From assembly GCF_020694005.1 (NCBI RefSeq), contig NZ_CP073013.1, positions 2,738,578-2,802,577 on the forward strand: 64,000 bases of DNA, read 5' to 3'. The position numbers and the translations under genes were made by a program. The notes under the pieces were generated by a model. The model saw only the letters and a list, made by a program, of their open reading frames with translations. It was not told where the DNA came from and made no database searches. Shown here in pieces: positions 1 to 8,440 of this stretch (positions are counted from its first letter, which is position 1; each line of letters opens with the position of its first letter). This DNA is from Marinomonas profundi. GTDB taxonomy: Bacteria > Pseudomonadota > Gammaproteobacteria > Pseudomonadales > Marinomonadaceae.

Positions 1-385
1 TGGCATATTGCTCGGTATTGATGCCGGCTATCACCCAAGTATTTTCCTGTTGCGCAACCTGCAGCGTCAGAGCGTCGATTTTTGCCTCAGAAATACGCAG
101 AGTTTTTTCAACAAGAGGCCACAGCTCTATTGCGAAAATGGCGCGCTTCAGTGTGAGAGTGTCTTGGTTTTGGTCATTAATGACCATGTCGTTAAGGTCA
201 ATTTTAGGGGGGAAGAAATCAACAGACAGCTTGCCAAGAGTCATTTCTTTGCCTTGTTGTTGAAAATAATCGCTTAAATAATGTTTCGCAATAAAAGGCG
301 TGGCGATCCAGATACTGGTAATTAAAGCCGTAATAACCGCAAATGGGTAAAATATAAAAAGTCGAAAATGTCGGCGTGTCATCAT
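1..385 (-). CDS. AsmA/DUF748-like membrane-anchored protein, 5' part only (runs off the left edge)
   Basis: The minus-strand frame stays open from two adjacent ATG codons (385 and 382) to the window edge, about 128 codons. A GAAAGG ribosome site lies just upstream. The N-terminus is basic (MMTRRHFR) and followed by one hydrophobic segment (residues ~8-30), then a soluble stretch containing LGKLSVDFFPPKIDLNDMVI. That anchor plus beta-type repeats is typical of AsmA/DUF748-like envelope proteins, which are thought to act in lipid transport or outer-membrane homeostasis. The family call is inference from a partial sequence. It lies 28 bases downstream of the DUF454 gene on the same strand, so the two are probably co-transcribed. 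Confidence 0.6.
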   Translation of the reverse strand, partial: MMTRRHFRLFIFYPFAVITALITSIWIATPFIAKHYLSDYFQQQGKEMTLGKLSVDFFPPKIDLNDMVINDQNQDTLTLKRAIFAIELWPLVEKTLRISEAKIDALTLQVAQQENTWVIAGINTEQYA

Positions 386-413
386 ATAAAACCTTTCAAA
401 TACCTTAGTAACG

Positions 414-800
414 TTAACGGATTTTATCTTTGTCTTCTGAGCGTATTGGCATGCGCAGCAAATAGGTCATAACGCATAAACCTATGACAATCAAAGCAAT
501 AGTCGCCCAAAAACGCGACACGATAAAGATCGAAATTGCCATGCCAGCCCACATAAAAATAATAGCGCGGTTTCTTGCTTTGCGAGGGATACCATCGGAA
601 GACTGCCAATCTCGCACAATCGGACCAAAGAATTTGTGCTCAATGAGCCAAGTGTGGAAGCGTTTTGAAGATTTAGAAAAACACCAAGCTGCCAATAAAA
701 CAAGTGGCGTTGTGGGAAGTAATGGCAGAAAAATACCAATAATGCCAATTATCAGGGAAAGCCAGCCAAACAGTAAATATAAAATCCGCTTTCCCTGCAT
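414..800 (-). CDS. DUF454 (YbaN-type) inner-membrane protein
   Basis: A 128-residue protein with hydrophobic helices near residues 5-45 and two more near 80-115. The family signature is visible: FGWLSLIIGIIGIFLPLLPTT near the N-terminus, followed by a short soluble segment containing CFSKSSKRFHTWL. This is the pattern of the small DUF454/YbaN inner-membrane family, whose function is unknown. Length is normal for the family. The start is an ATG with a weak AGG site upstream. It precedes the AsmA-like gene in the same direction. Nothing in the sequence assigns a substrate. Confidence 0.85.
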   Translation of the reverse strand: MQGKRILYLLFGWLSLIIGIIGIFLPLLPTTPLVLLAAWCFSKSSKRFHTWLIEHKFFGPIVRDWQSSDGIPRKARNRAIIFMWAGMAISIFIVSRFWATIALIVIGLCVMTYLLRMPIRSEDKDKIR

Positions 801-905
801 AAAATGCCTACTCTCTGGGTAAAGAAAAACCTAAATTCAGGATGAATAAAAACCTAAACACACAAAACGAGACGGTTATATCACTGCTTGGCGCTGATTA
901 AGCGG

Positions 906-1574
906 CTATTTTCCTGAATGGAAAATAGCCCCCATGCTTTCTTCTGGGCCATTTTCGACAAGTGGCCAGCCACCAAGCCGTTTTAAGCGATTCACCATTT
1001 CACAGAATAGCTCAGCGGTTTTTTCGGTATCGTATTTGGCAGAGTGCGCTTCTGAGTTGCTAAACGGAATAGACGCTGCTTCACAGGCTTTTGCTAAAAC
1101 AGTCTGCCCAAACACCAACCCCGCTAAGCTTGCCGTATCAAAACTCGAAAACGGATGAAAAGGGTTGCGCTTAATCTCTGCTCTTTCAATCGCAGCGTTT
1201 AAGAAACCATGATCAAAAGCGGCATTATGGCCCACTAAAACGGCGCGTTTGCAGCCAACGGATTTTAATTCTTTGCGCACTTTAGTAAACATTTGCGTGA
1301 TGGCTTCACTTTCTGGTATGTCTTGTCGGCCAGGGGCAAAAGGGTCAATGCCGGTGAAGTCGAGCGCGGCTTTTTCAAGGTTTGCGCCTTCAAATGGTTT
1401 GATCAAAAACTCGAGTGTTTCATGGATATACATGTCGCCATTTTCATCCATTCGAAGGATGCTGGCGGCCATTTCTAACAATGCGTCTGTTTTTTGATTA
1501 AAGCCTGCGGTTTCTACGTCGATAACTACGGGTAAGAAGCCGCGGAATCGATCTTTAATTTCATGGTTTGACAA
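906..1574 (-). CDS. rnt: Ribonuclease T (DEDDh 3'-5' exoribonuclease)
   Basis: A 222-residue DEDDh exonuclease that trims 3' ends of tRNA and other stable RNAs (end turnover of the CCA terminus, 5S and 23S maturation). Motifs in order: [10 protein letters not shown] (catalytic D and E, residues ~18-20), [13 protein letters not shown] (third acid, ~115-125), and [14 protein letters not shown] (the DEDDh histidine and last acid, ~180). Length fits RNase T. The start is a TTG with AAGGA about seven bases upstream; no in-frame ATG is better placed. It diverges from motY; in Pseudomonas rnt also lies next to motY and argG, with pyrC between, which is absent here. Confidence 0.95.
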   Translation of the reverse strand: MSNHEIKDRFRGFLPVVIDVETAGFNQKTDALLEMAASILRMDENGDMYIHETLEFLIKPFEGANLEKAALDFTGIDPFAPGRQDIPESEAITQMFTKVRKELKSVGCKRAVLVGHNAAFDHGFLNAAIERAEIKRNPFHPFSSFDTASLAGLVFGQTVLAKACEAASIPFSNSEAHSAKYDTEKTAELFCEMVNRLKRLGGWPLVENGPEESMGAIFHSGK

Positions 1575-1669
1575 AAGAAGGTCCTTAATTCTGCCGCTAG
1601 ATCAACAGTGTCGGTGTACAATAGGATCGGATCATAACACAATTGATAATGCTTGAACGAGATGTCTAA

Positions 1670-2557
1670 ATGGGAATTACCCAACAACTTCTAATTCGCT
1701 CTACGTTTTTATTGACGGCTTGCCTGCCACTTGGGCAGGCAAATGCCCTGACGCACTACCAGTCTGGTATCACGGACTCTGAGTGGCTGCTGTCTGGGGA
1801 TATTTTTTCATGCAGTTTAACCCACCCGGTGCCGCATTATGGTGAAGGTCACTTCATTAAAGAAGCGGGTGAGCCAATGAAATTTATTTTGCAGCCGCAG
1901 AATGAAAAGCTGGGTCCAGGTCAGGTTTATATTATCTCTCAAGCCCCTGACTGGTCGCCAGGTATGAAGCCTGAAACCTTAGAAATTTTGCCTTATCCCG
2001 GATACGGTTTAACCGTTGAAGTGGGCGGAAGAGTCGCGGAACGCATGTTAAGCAGTTTGGATCGCGGGCGCCATCCTGTGGTGGCTGGGACGGCGTGGGA
2101 AAACACCCGAGAAACGGTCGAAGTGGGCTTGTCTAATATTAACTTTGCTCCTGCTTATAATGAGTTTCGACGTTGTTTGGCTGGTTTGCTGCCGGTTAAT
2201 TATGATCAAATCGCACGAACAGCGGCCTTGTTTCCGGTAAATGGCGTAGACCTTAGCGATCGAATTAAATCCCGTTTAGATCTGGTGGCCTTGTATGTGT
2301 CTTCTGACCCGAGTGTCGAATACATTTATATTGACGGTCACACTGATGTGATTGGCTCGCGCCGAGATAACCGGGAATTATCCAAAGTACGGGCAGAAAA
2401 AATCACCGCTTATCTTTTGGATAAGGGCGTGCCAGCGGAGAAAATTATTTCCCGTTATCACGGTGAGCGCTATCCTGCGATCGCGAGCAATACGCCAGCA
2501 GGCCGTGAACGCAACCGACGAGTGACGATTCGGTTGGAAAAAATGGATGGGAATTAA
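1670..2557 (+). CDS. motY: MotY, sodium-type flagellar motor T-ring protein
   Basis: A 295-residue secreted protein: signal peptide residues 1-26 (cleavage near QANA), a unique N-terminal domain with cysteines near 48 and 168 that could form the disulfide known in MotY, and a C-terminal OmpA-like peptidoglycan-binding domain (~180-290) with YIDGHTDVIGSRRDNRELS and NRRVTIRL. In Vibrio and relatives MotY forms the T ring that anchors sodium-driven stators (PomAB) around the flagellar basal body. The neighbours rnt (divergent) and argG (downstream) reproduce the Pseudomonas motY locus. This context separates it from a generic OmpA-family lipoprotein, and there is no lipobox. Confidence 0.85.
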   Translation: MGITQQLLIRSTFLLTACLPLGQANALTHYQSGITDSEWLLSGDIFSCSLTHPVPHYGEGHFIKEAGEPMKFILQPQNEKLGPGQVYIISQAPDWSPGMKPETLEILPYPGYGLTVEVGGRVAERMLSSLDRGRHPVVAGTAWENTRETVEVGLSNINFAPAYNEFRRCLAGLLPVNYDQIARTAALFPVNGVDLSDRIKSRLDLVALYVSSDPSVEYIYIDGHTDVIGSRRDNRELSKVRAEKITAYLLDKGVPAEKIISRYHGERYPAIASNTPAGRERNRRVTIRLEKMDGN

Positions 2558-2777
2558 TCTAGACCGTTGTTGATTATTAAGTGATTGGCAACGGAGTCAG
2601 TACTTTTAGTTTAGGGGATCTGTTTGCTCAATAATCGCCTAGAAATGGGCTTTTTGCTTGCTAAGCAAGAATTGAGATCTTACACTTAACGCCCTTTTTT
2701 TAAATTATTTGCGCCGCCATGTACTGGTTTGAAAACATTGGTGTGGGAGCGCGAGCCCGTTGAGGAGAATAGAAATA

Positions 2778-4010
2778 ATGTCTGACGTGAAGAAGGTAGT
2801 GCTTGCCTATTCTGGCGGCCTGGATACTTCCGTAATCGCGAAGTGGCTTCAAGAAGAGTATAACTGTGAAGTGGTTACCTTTACCGCTGATTTGGGTCAG
2901 GGTGAGGAAGTTGAACCAGCTCGTGCTAAAGCTCAAGCGTTGGGTATTAAGGAAATTTACATTGAAGATTTACGCGAAGAGTTTGTTCGTGACTTCGTTT
3001 TCCCTATGTTTCGTGCCAACACTATTTACGAAGGCGAGTACCTATTGGGTACGTCTATTGCGCGTCCTCTGATCGCTAAACGCTTGATCGAGATTGCCAA
3101 TGAAACGGGTGCAGATGCAATTTCTCACGGCGCAACAGGTAAAGGTAACGACCAAGTACGTTTTGAGCTTGGCGCTTACGCCTTGAAACCGGGCGTAAAA
3201 GTCATTGCGCCTTGGCGTGAATGGGATCTAACGTCTCGTGAAACGCTAATGGCCTATTGTGAAGAACACAAAATCCCTGTTGATTTTTCGACTAAGAAGA
3301 AAAAATCGCCTTATTCAATGGACGCTAACTTGTTGCATATCTCGTTTGAGGGTGACCAGCTAGAAGACCCTTGGACAGAGCCAGAAGACGACATGTGGCG
3401 TTGGTCTGTTTCTCCTGAAAATGCTCCAAACGAACCAACTTACATCGAGATTGGTTACGAAAAAGGTGACCCTGTTTCTATCAATGGCGAAGCCATGTCG
3501 CCTGCTACTATCTTAGAAACGCTGAATAAGATTGGTGGCGCGAATGGTATTGGCCGCGTCGACATCGTAGAAAACCGTTTTGTGGGTATGAAAGCCCGTG
3601 GTTGCTACGAAACGCCTGGTGGCACCATCATGATGAAAGCGCACCGTGCCATCGAGTCTATTACCCTAGACCGTGAAGCGATGCATTTGAAAGATGAAAT
3701 GATGCCGCGTTACGCGAAGTTGATTTACAACGGCTTCTGGTGGTCAGAAGAGCGTCGCATGATGCAAGCTTTGATCGACACGTCACAAAAATACGTTAGC
3801 GGTACCGTACGTCTTAAATTGTACAAAGGTAACGTTAGTGTGGTTGGCCGTCAGTCTGAAAACAGCTTGTTCGATAGCAAAATTGCGACATTTGAAGACG
3901 ATGCCGGTGCTTACGATCAGAAAGATGCGGCAGGCTTTATCAAGCTAAATGCACTGCGCATGCGTATTGCCGCTCAGAAAGGTCGTGGTTTTCTAGATAA
4001 CAACAAGTAA
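2778..4010 (+). CDS. argG: Argininosuccinate synthase
   Basis: A 410-residue enzyme that condenses citrulline and aspartate with ATP to argininosuccinate, the penultimate step of arginine synthesis. The ATP pyrophosphatase motif AYSGGLDTS is at residues ~10-18. The conserved [15 protein letters not shown] and the acidic substrate-binding region follow, and length is typical. The ATG at 2778 was chosen over an upstream in-frame start at 2760 because GAGGAG lies at 2762-2767, ideally spaced, and the family begins at this point. A strong terminator follows. The 220-base gap upstream probably holds the promoter; I did not recognise an ARG box. Confidence 0.98.
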   Translation: MSDVKKVVLAYSGGLDTSVIAKWLQEEYNCEVVTFTADLGQGEEVEPARAKAQALGIKEIYIEDLREEFVRDFVFPMFRANTIYEGEYLLGTSIARPLIAKRLIEIANETGADAISHGATGKGNDQVRFELGAYALKPGVKVIAPWREWDLTSRETLMAYCEEHKIPVDFSTKKKKSPYSMDANLLHISFEGDQLEDPWTEPEDDMWRWSVSPENAPNEPTYIEIGYEKGDPVSINGEAMSPATILETLNKIGGANGIGRVDIVENRFVGMKARGCYETPGGTIMMKAHRAIESITLDREAMHLKDEMMPRYAKLIYNGFWWSEERRMMQALIDTSQKYVSGTVRLKLYKGNVSVVGRQSENSLFDSKIATFEDDAGAYDQKDAAGFIKLNALRMRIAAQKGRGFLDNNK

Positions 4011-4044
4011 TTGCCTGTTCATTTAGAAAAATAAGCTTTCAAAC

Positions 4045-4084
4045 AACGCTCCGTTCTTGCAGAATTGGAGCGTTTTTTATTTTT
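4045..4084 (+). terminator. Rho-independent terminator of argG
   Basis: AACGCTCC (4045-4052) pairs with GGAGCGTT (4067-4074), an 8-bp stem with a 14-base loop, followed by a T-rich run to 4084. It starts 35 bases after the argG stop codon. Confidence 0.9.
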
Positions 4085-4197
4085 GTACACTTGGTCAGTA
4101 TTTGTTGCTCATCGACATAGCGTGTTGCTTTATGGAATGAACAGTGGAATGAAATGTGTCGATACAATAAACACGCTGATCTTAAAGGAAGAGAATT

Positions 4198-5091
4198 ATG
4201 ACGATTTATAACCTTGGCTCGATTAACCTCGACCACCTTTATCAGCTAGATCATTTTGTTCGACCAGGCGAGACCATGGCCTCCAATAGCTATCAATGTT
4301 TGCTAGGCGGCAAGGGCGCAAATCAATCGGTTGCATTGGCCAAAGCGGGTGCCAAAGTAAAGCATGTAGGCGCGATTCATCATAGTGATCAGGCGGTGAT
4401 TGATCAGCTGGAATCCCTTGGTGTGGATACTGGGTTGATCAAGCGTATTGATGTCCCTACGGGGCATGCCATTATTCAGCTGACGAAAGCGGCGGAAAAT
4501 TCAATCATCCTGTATCAAGGTGCGAACCATGCCTTAACAGAAGCGCAGGTTGATGAGGTGTTATCGCAGGCGAGCGCTGGCGATTGGGTGTTGTTGCAGA
4601 ACGAAACCAATCTGATCGAATACACCATGCGTAAAGCGCAAGAAAATAAGGTAAAGGTTGCTTTTAATCCGGCACCCATGGACGCTGAATTGACCCAAAA
4701 AGTGCTTGGCTTTGTTGACTTATTAATTGTTAACGAGGTCGAAGCTATGGACCTAATTGGCACCACAGACATAGACAGCACCATCGCGGCTTTCCCTAAG
4801 GCTTACCCAGACTTAGCGGTATTAATGACGCTTGGTAAAGCCGGTGTATGTTACTTTGATGGAGAAGAGCGTCTATCGGTAAAAGCCTTCTCTGTCGAAG
4901 CGGTAGATACCACGGCGGCGGGTGATACTTTTATTGGTTTTTGTTTGTCCTCCCTAATGAAGGGCGAAAACATGAAGCAAGCGATTACCCGTGCCTGCGC
5001 AGCGTCTGCTATTTGTGTTACCCGCTTAGGGGCTGCGTCAGCCATTCCAACACAAGATGAAGTAACTGCTTTTCTTGCTAAAAACAGTTAG
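4198..5091 (+). CDS. rbsK: Ribokinase-type PfkB family sugar kinase
   Basis: A 297-residue PfkB-family kinase, predicted to phosphorylate D-ribose to ribose-5-phosphate. The N-terminal substrate signature LLGGKGANQSVALA is at ~36-49. The C-terminal signature DTTAAGDTFIGF (~238-249) carries the catalytic Asp and anion hole; the AAGD variant is normal for ribokinases. A GGAAGAG site lies before the ATG. The nucleoside hydrolase starts 46 bases downstream, so the pair can split nucleosides and capture the ribose. The stop region (AAAAACAGTTAGC) is repeated once immediately after the gene, a small tandem duplication. Another pentose or fructose-type kinase is possible, but the neighbour favours ribose. 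Confidence 0.85.
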   Translation: MTIYNLGSINLDHLYQLDHFVRPGETMASNSYQCLLGGKGANQSVALAKAGAKVKHVGAIHHSDQAVIDQLESLGVDTGLIKRIDVPTGHAIIQLTKAAENSIILYQGANHALTEAQVDEVLSQASAGDWVLLQNETNLIEYTMRKAQENKVKVAFNPAPMDAELTQKVLGFVDLLIVNEVEAMDLIGTTDIDSTIAAFPKAYPDLAVLMTLGKAGVCYFDGEERLSVKAFSVEAVDTTAAGDTFIGFCLSSLMKGENMKQAITRACAASAICVTRLGAASAIPTQDEVTAFLAKNS

Positions 5092-5137
5092 CGAAAAACA
5101 GTTAGCCAAAACGCACGGTTAAAAGAGGAAATACAAC

Positions 5138-6079
5138 ATGGCTCGTAAAATTATTATTGATACTGATCCTGGAATAGACGATGCAATGGCGATCTTCTTC
5201 GCCTTCCAAGCGCCGCAGCTTGAGGTGTTGGGTTTAACAACCACCTTTGGTAATGTATCGGTGGATTTGGCCACACAAAATGCCATTACCCTGACGGAAA
5301 TTGCCAAGGTAAATGTCCCCGTTGCGAAAGGCGTTGCCGTACCCAGCAAGATCGCGCCTCGCCCACATCCTGATTTTGTGCATGGCAAAGACGGTTTCGG
5401 TAATATTGATTGGCCAGCGCCAAAAGGTAAGGCAATCGAAAAAAGTGCCGCGCAGTTTATTGTGGATATGGTGCGCGAGTTTCCGGGTGAAGTCACCATT
5501 ATTGCCCTTGGGCCGCTAGGTAACTTGGCCAAAGCGTTAGAGCTTGACCCAGAAGTCGCCAATTTAGTCGATGAAGTGGTGTTAATGGGCGGTACAGCGA
5601 TTGAATACGGTAACGTATCACCCGTTGCTGAAGCCAATATCATGAATGACCCTCATGCGGCAGATGTTGTTTTTACCGCGCCTTGGCAAGTCACCATGAT
5701 AGGCTTAGATGTGACGCATCAGGTACTGTTGGATAACCGTATTTTAGAGCGTATAAAGCAAGCCAACCCGACTGAGGGCGGCTTCTTGTACGATTGTGCT
5801 CAGCACTACATTAATTTTTACAGCAGCCGTTTTGATATGAATGGCTGTTACTTTCACGATGCTTCGACCATTGCTTATGTAATGGACCCGAGTATTTTTG
5901 GCGTAGAACTTGGGGCGGTGCGTGTTGCCTGTGAAGGTATTGGCATTGGGCAAACGATTTTTGCACCACAAGGCATGAGTTTTCCAGAGCCACATTGGAA
6001 TGATGTGCCCATGACGCAAGTGTGCATGGAAGTAGACAGTCAAAAATTGTTAACCTTGTTTGAGACAACCTTGTCTTAA
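5138..6079 (+). CDS. Nucleoside hydrolase (inosine/uridine-preferring family)
   Basis: A 313-residue ribonucleoside hydrolase that cleaves the N-glycosidic bond to give base and ribose. The calcium-binding aspartate cluster DTDPGIDDAMAI is at residues 7-18. An active-site HDASTIAYVMDP segment (~240) supplies the His and a further metal ligand. Length matches RihA/B/C enzymes, and an AGAGGAA site precedes the ATG. It sits directly downstream of the ribokinase gene and ends at a strong terminator, so these two genes form a salvage operon. The base preference (purine or pyrimidine) cannot be read from the sequence, so no rih letter is assigned. Confidence 0.9.
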   Translation: MARKIIIDTDPGIDDAMAIFFAFQAPQLEVLGLTTTFGNVSVDLATQNAITLTEIAKVNVPVAKGVAVPSKIAPRPHPDFVHGKDGFGNIDWPAPKGKAIEKSAAQFIVDMVREFPGEVTIIALGPLGNLAKALELDPEVANLVDEVVLMGGTAIEYGNVSPVAEANIMNDPHAADVVFTAPWQVTMIGLDVTHQVLLDNRILERIKQANPTEGGFLYDCAQHYINFYSSRFDMNGCYFHDASTIAYVMDPSIFGVELGAVRVACEGIGIGQTIFAPQGMSFPEPHWNDVPMTQVCMEVDSQKLLTLFETTLS

Positions 6080-6106
6080 ATCGTTAGAATGACGTGATTA
6101 AGCACG

Positions 6107-6140
6107 AAGGCATGGCAAGTCACTGCCATGCCTTTTTTAT
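6107..6140 (+). terminator. Rho-independent terminator of the nucleoside salvage operon
   Basis: AAGGCATGGCA (6107-6117) pairs with TGCCATGCCTT (6124-6134), an 11-bp perfect stem with a 6-base loop and a T run. It separates the salvage pair from the RRM gene, whose ATG is only 25 bases further on. Confidence 0.92.
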
Positions 6141-6158
6141 TTTGAAAAAGAGAAAAAT

Positions 6159-6428
6159 ATGAAATTATTAGTAAGAAATTTGGCGCGTAACACCACAGAA
6201 GAAGAGTTAAGACGTTTGTTTGCTGTTCACGGTATCTTGCAATCTTGCGCGATTGTGATGGACAAAGAAACTGGCGAGTCAAAAGGTTTTGCTTTTATTG
6301 AAATGCCAAAAGTGGGCGAAGCAAAAGCGGCGATTAAAACCTTAAACGGCATGGACGTTGACGGTTCTAAAATCCGCGTGAAAAAAGCGGAAGAGGCGGT
6401 TAAAAAAGACGACAGTGAGGCGGAATAA
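6159..6428 (+). CDS. Single-RRM RNA-binding protein
   Basis: An 89-residue protein made of one RNA-recognition motif. RNP2 is LLVRNL (residues 3-8) and RNP1 is KGFAFIEM (~43-50), followed by a lysine/glutamate-rich tail (VKKAEEAVKKDDSEAE). Short RRM proteins of this type in marine bacteria and cyanobacteria are often cold-responsive and bind single-stranded RNA. The AAGAGAAAA before the ATG is purine-rich. The gene begins right after the upstream terminator, so it either uses its own promoter or depends on read-through. No partner gene is evident. Confidence 0.92.
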   Translation: MKLLVRNLARNTTEEELRRLFAVHGILQSCAIVMDKETGESKGFAFIEMPKVGEAKAAIKTLNGMDVDGSKIRVKKAEEAVKKDDSEAE

Positions 6429-6479
6429 AACCTAAAAAAGCCCCATTAATTGGCTGAGCTAAATCGATTAGCCTGTGAG

Positions 6480-6806
6480 CTAAGAGTGAGCGTCGGCAAA
6501 CTCTTTGATAAACTCTCGGTCCTTATCTGAAATAGTATGATAGCTAAGCTTTATATAATGCTTATTATGCTCGTTAAACACGTCTAATTGCGGATCGCAT
6601 AAGGCTTTGATGGTGGCGATTTTGCCTTCATGAATAGCCTTAAGCTCTAGCTTCACCAGTTTTGACCCTTGCAAGCCTTCAGCGGCTTCGACTTCTATTA
6701 TTTGTGTTGATATGTGCGTGCAATGGATTGGCATTGCTCTGCCATTGGTCAAATACAATGTGCCGGTCCAAAAGCAGCGAACATAGGGCGAATGTGAAAT
6801 AGACAC
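6480..6806 (-). CDS. Hypothetical protein, possibly a divergent PilZ-like domain
   Basis: A 108-residue soluble protein starting at GTG (6806) with AGGAT well spaced upstream. The N-terminus has SISHSPYVRCFWTGTLYLTNG. The middle LVKLELKAIHEGKIATIKALCDP alternates like beta strands, and the C-terminal helix DREFIKEFADAHS ends the protein. The strand pattern and final helix recall PilZ-type beta barrels, but the RxxxR and DxSxxG cyclic-di-GMP residues are not visible, so binding is unsupported. It stands alone between the RRM gene and the aminotransferase. Treat it as a conserved hypothetical protein. Confidence 0.6.
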   Translation of the reverse strand: MSISHSPYVRCFWTGTLYLTNGRAMPIHCTHISTQIIEVEAAEGLQGSKLVKLELKAIHEGKIATIKALCDPQLDVFNEHNKHYIKLSYHTISDKDREFIKEFADAHS

Positions 6807-6895
6807 GATGTTATCCTTTACTGATGACTTTGCTAGGGAGGTTATTATAGTGCAAGAGTGTCTTGCATGGGTAGCTTGAAAAAACTGATATGAAT

Positions 6896-6930
6896 CAAGG
6901 TGTTGTTATTCTTCTTGGTACAACACCTTG
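6896..6930. repeat. Perfect 11-bp inverted repeat downstream of the aminotransferase gene
   Basis: CAAGGTGTTGT (6896-6906) and ACAACACCTTG (6920-6930) are exact reverse complements around a 13-base loop. It lies 35 bases past the aminotransferase stop. No T tract follows on either strand, so it is not a standard intrinsic terminator; it may protect mRNA 3' ends. Confidence 0.7.
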
Positions 6931-6964
6931 ACTGGGGCGGGTGTGATAGAAGGGTAAAAGAGGC

Positions 6965-8290
6965 TTAGTTTTGTTGTTTGAGGGTTTCTCCTAACGCATT
7001 GATTAAGCTGTCTATTTCGGCTTGCTCTGTGGTAAAAGGCGGCGCTAATTGAATGGTATCGGCCCCGTAGCGTACATAATAGCCTTTGTCCCACATGGCC
7101 ATGGCGATTTGGAACGGACGCTTAGCAGGTTCGCCATCGATTGGCGCAATAGTAATGCCGGCAGCAAAGCCGTAATTACGAATATCCGTAATGATAGGGC
7201 TGGCGTCTTTGAGCTGGTGGACGCTATTTTCCCACGCTGAACTCATGTTGCTGACGCGTTCGATTAAACCTTGTTTTTTGATCTCATCAAGCGCGGCCAA
7301 CCCCGCGGCACAGGCAATAGGATGGGCGGAATAAGTGTAGCCATGGGGAATCTCCAACATATAATCGGCGCCACCGTTATCCATAAAGGTGTCGTAGATT
7401 TCCTGCTTGAACGCCACCGCGCCCATGGGGATCACACCGTTGGTTACTTGTTTTGCTAGGGTAATCACGTCAGGTGTCACGCCAAAGGCTTCGGCGCCGG
7501 TTTTTGCTCCCATACGCCCAAAAGCGGTAATCACTTCATCGAAAATTAATAAAATATTGTGCTGATCACAAATCTCACGCAAACGTTGTAAATAGCCTTG
7601 TGGCGGCACAATTACCCCTGCAGAACCCGACATAGGCTCGACAATCACCGCCGCGATGTTCGACGCATCGTGCATCATGATGAGGTTCAGCAGATCATCT
7701 GCGCGCTCTTTACCTTGCTCCGCCATGCCTTTGGAAAATTCACTGCCCGGCACTTGAGTATGAGGCAAGTGATAAGATTCTAAACCTTGACCATACAGCG
7801 TGCGGTTCGCCGGAATACCGCCGACGCTGAAACCCGAAATGCCCGCGCCATGATAGCCTTTGGCGCGGCCAATGAATTTGGTTTTGGTGCCCATGCCTTT
7901 TTTACGCCAATAAGCGCGAGCGACTTTTAAAGCGGTATCAACCGACTCAGAGCCAGATCCGGTAAAGAAGATTCGATTTAATCCCGCAGGCATAAACTCG
8001 GCAATTTGCTCCGCCAACAAGAAGGATTTCTCATGACCGAATTGAAACGCTGGGGAATAATCAAGGGTTTTGACTTGTTGCGCCACGGCTTCGTTAATGG
8101 CGGGAACACTGTGACCCAAGCCACATGTCCATAAGCCAGATAAACCGTCAAAAATCTTTCTGCCATCACTGTCGGTGTAATAGTTGCCCGCCGCAGAGGC
8201 GATAAGGCGCGGGTCTTTTTTAAATTGACGATTGCCCGTGTAGGCCATCCAATGCGCATCAAGTTGAGCTTGGGTTAAATGGTGACTCAT
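6965..8290 (-). CDS. Class III omega-aminotransferase (beta-alanine/omega-amino acid:pyruvate type)
   Basis: A 441-residue fold-type I PLP enzyme. GSGSESVDTALKVAR (residues ~111-125) binds the PLP phosphate, IFDEVITAFGR contains the ring-binding Asp (~251), and DVITLAKQVTNG places the Schiff-base lysine at 280. The N-terminal HWMAYTGNRQFKKDPR is typical of omega-amino acid:pyruvate transaminases, which use amines or beta-alanine as donors and pyruvate as acceptor. The likely role is amine, polyamine or beta-alanine catabolism in the cytoplasm. It is monocistronic by spacing. The exact donor cannot be read from sequence, so no symbol is assigned. Confidence 0.88.
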   Translation of the reverse strand: MSHHLTQAQLDAHWMAYTGNRQFKKDPRLIASAAGNYYTDSDGRKIFDGLSGLWTCGLGHSVPAINEAVAQQVKTLDYSPAFQFGHEKSFLLAEQIAEFMPAGLNRIFFTGSGSESVDTALKVARAYWRKKGMGTKTKFIGRAKGYHGAGISGFSVGGIPANRTLYGQGLESYHLPHTQVPGSEFSKGMAEQGKERADDLLNLIMMHDASNIAAVIVEPMSGSAGVIVPPQGYLQRLREICDQHNILLIFDEVITAFGRMGAKTGAEAFGVTPDVITLAKQVTNGVIPMGAVAFKQEIYDTFMDNGGADYMLEIPHGYTYSAHPIACAAGLAALDEIKKQGLIERVSNMSSAWENSVHQLKDASPIITDIRNYGFAAGITIAPIDGEPAKRPFQIAMAMWDKGYYVRYGADTIQLAPPFTTEQAEIDSLINALGETLKQQN

Positions 8291-8382
8291 GGCATCCTCT
8301 CTATAAAGTGAAATATCAATAGAGTAAGCATGCCGAGCTGGAAAGGTTTAATAAATGCGAGGTTATTTAAATTTAGATTAGC

Positions 8383-8398
8383 CTTTAGTTAACTAAAG
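8383..8398. promoter_or_regulatory. 16-bp perfect palindrome upstream of the aminotransferase gene
   Basis: CTTTAGTTAACTAAAG is a perfect palindrome about 95 bases upstream of the aminotransferase start. It is followed by two direct copies of GGTTAATTAAAG (near 8400-8425). Position and symmetry suit a dimeric regulator's operator, but no regulator gene is adjacent. Confidence 0.4.
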
Positions 8399-8440
8399 AC
8401 GGTTAATTAAAGGTGGTTAATTAAAGTGAGTGAAGGGGGA

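Noticed and set aside
6896..6930. Intrinsic terminator of the aminotransferase gene
   Set aside because: The stem is perfect, but neither strand has a T tract after it, so it is listed only as an inverted repeat.
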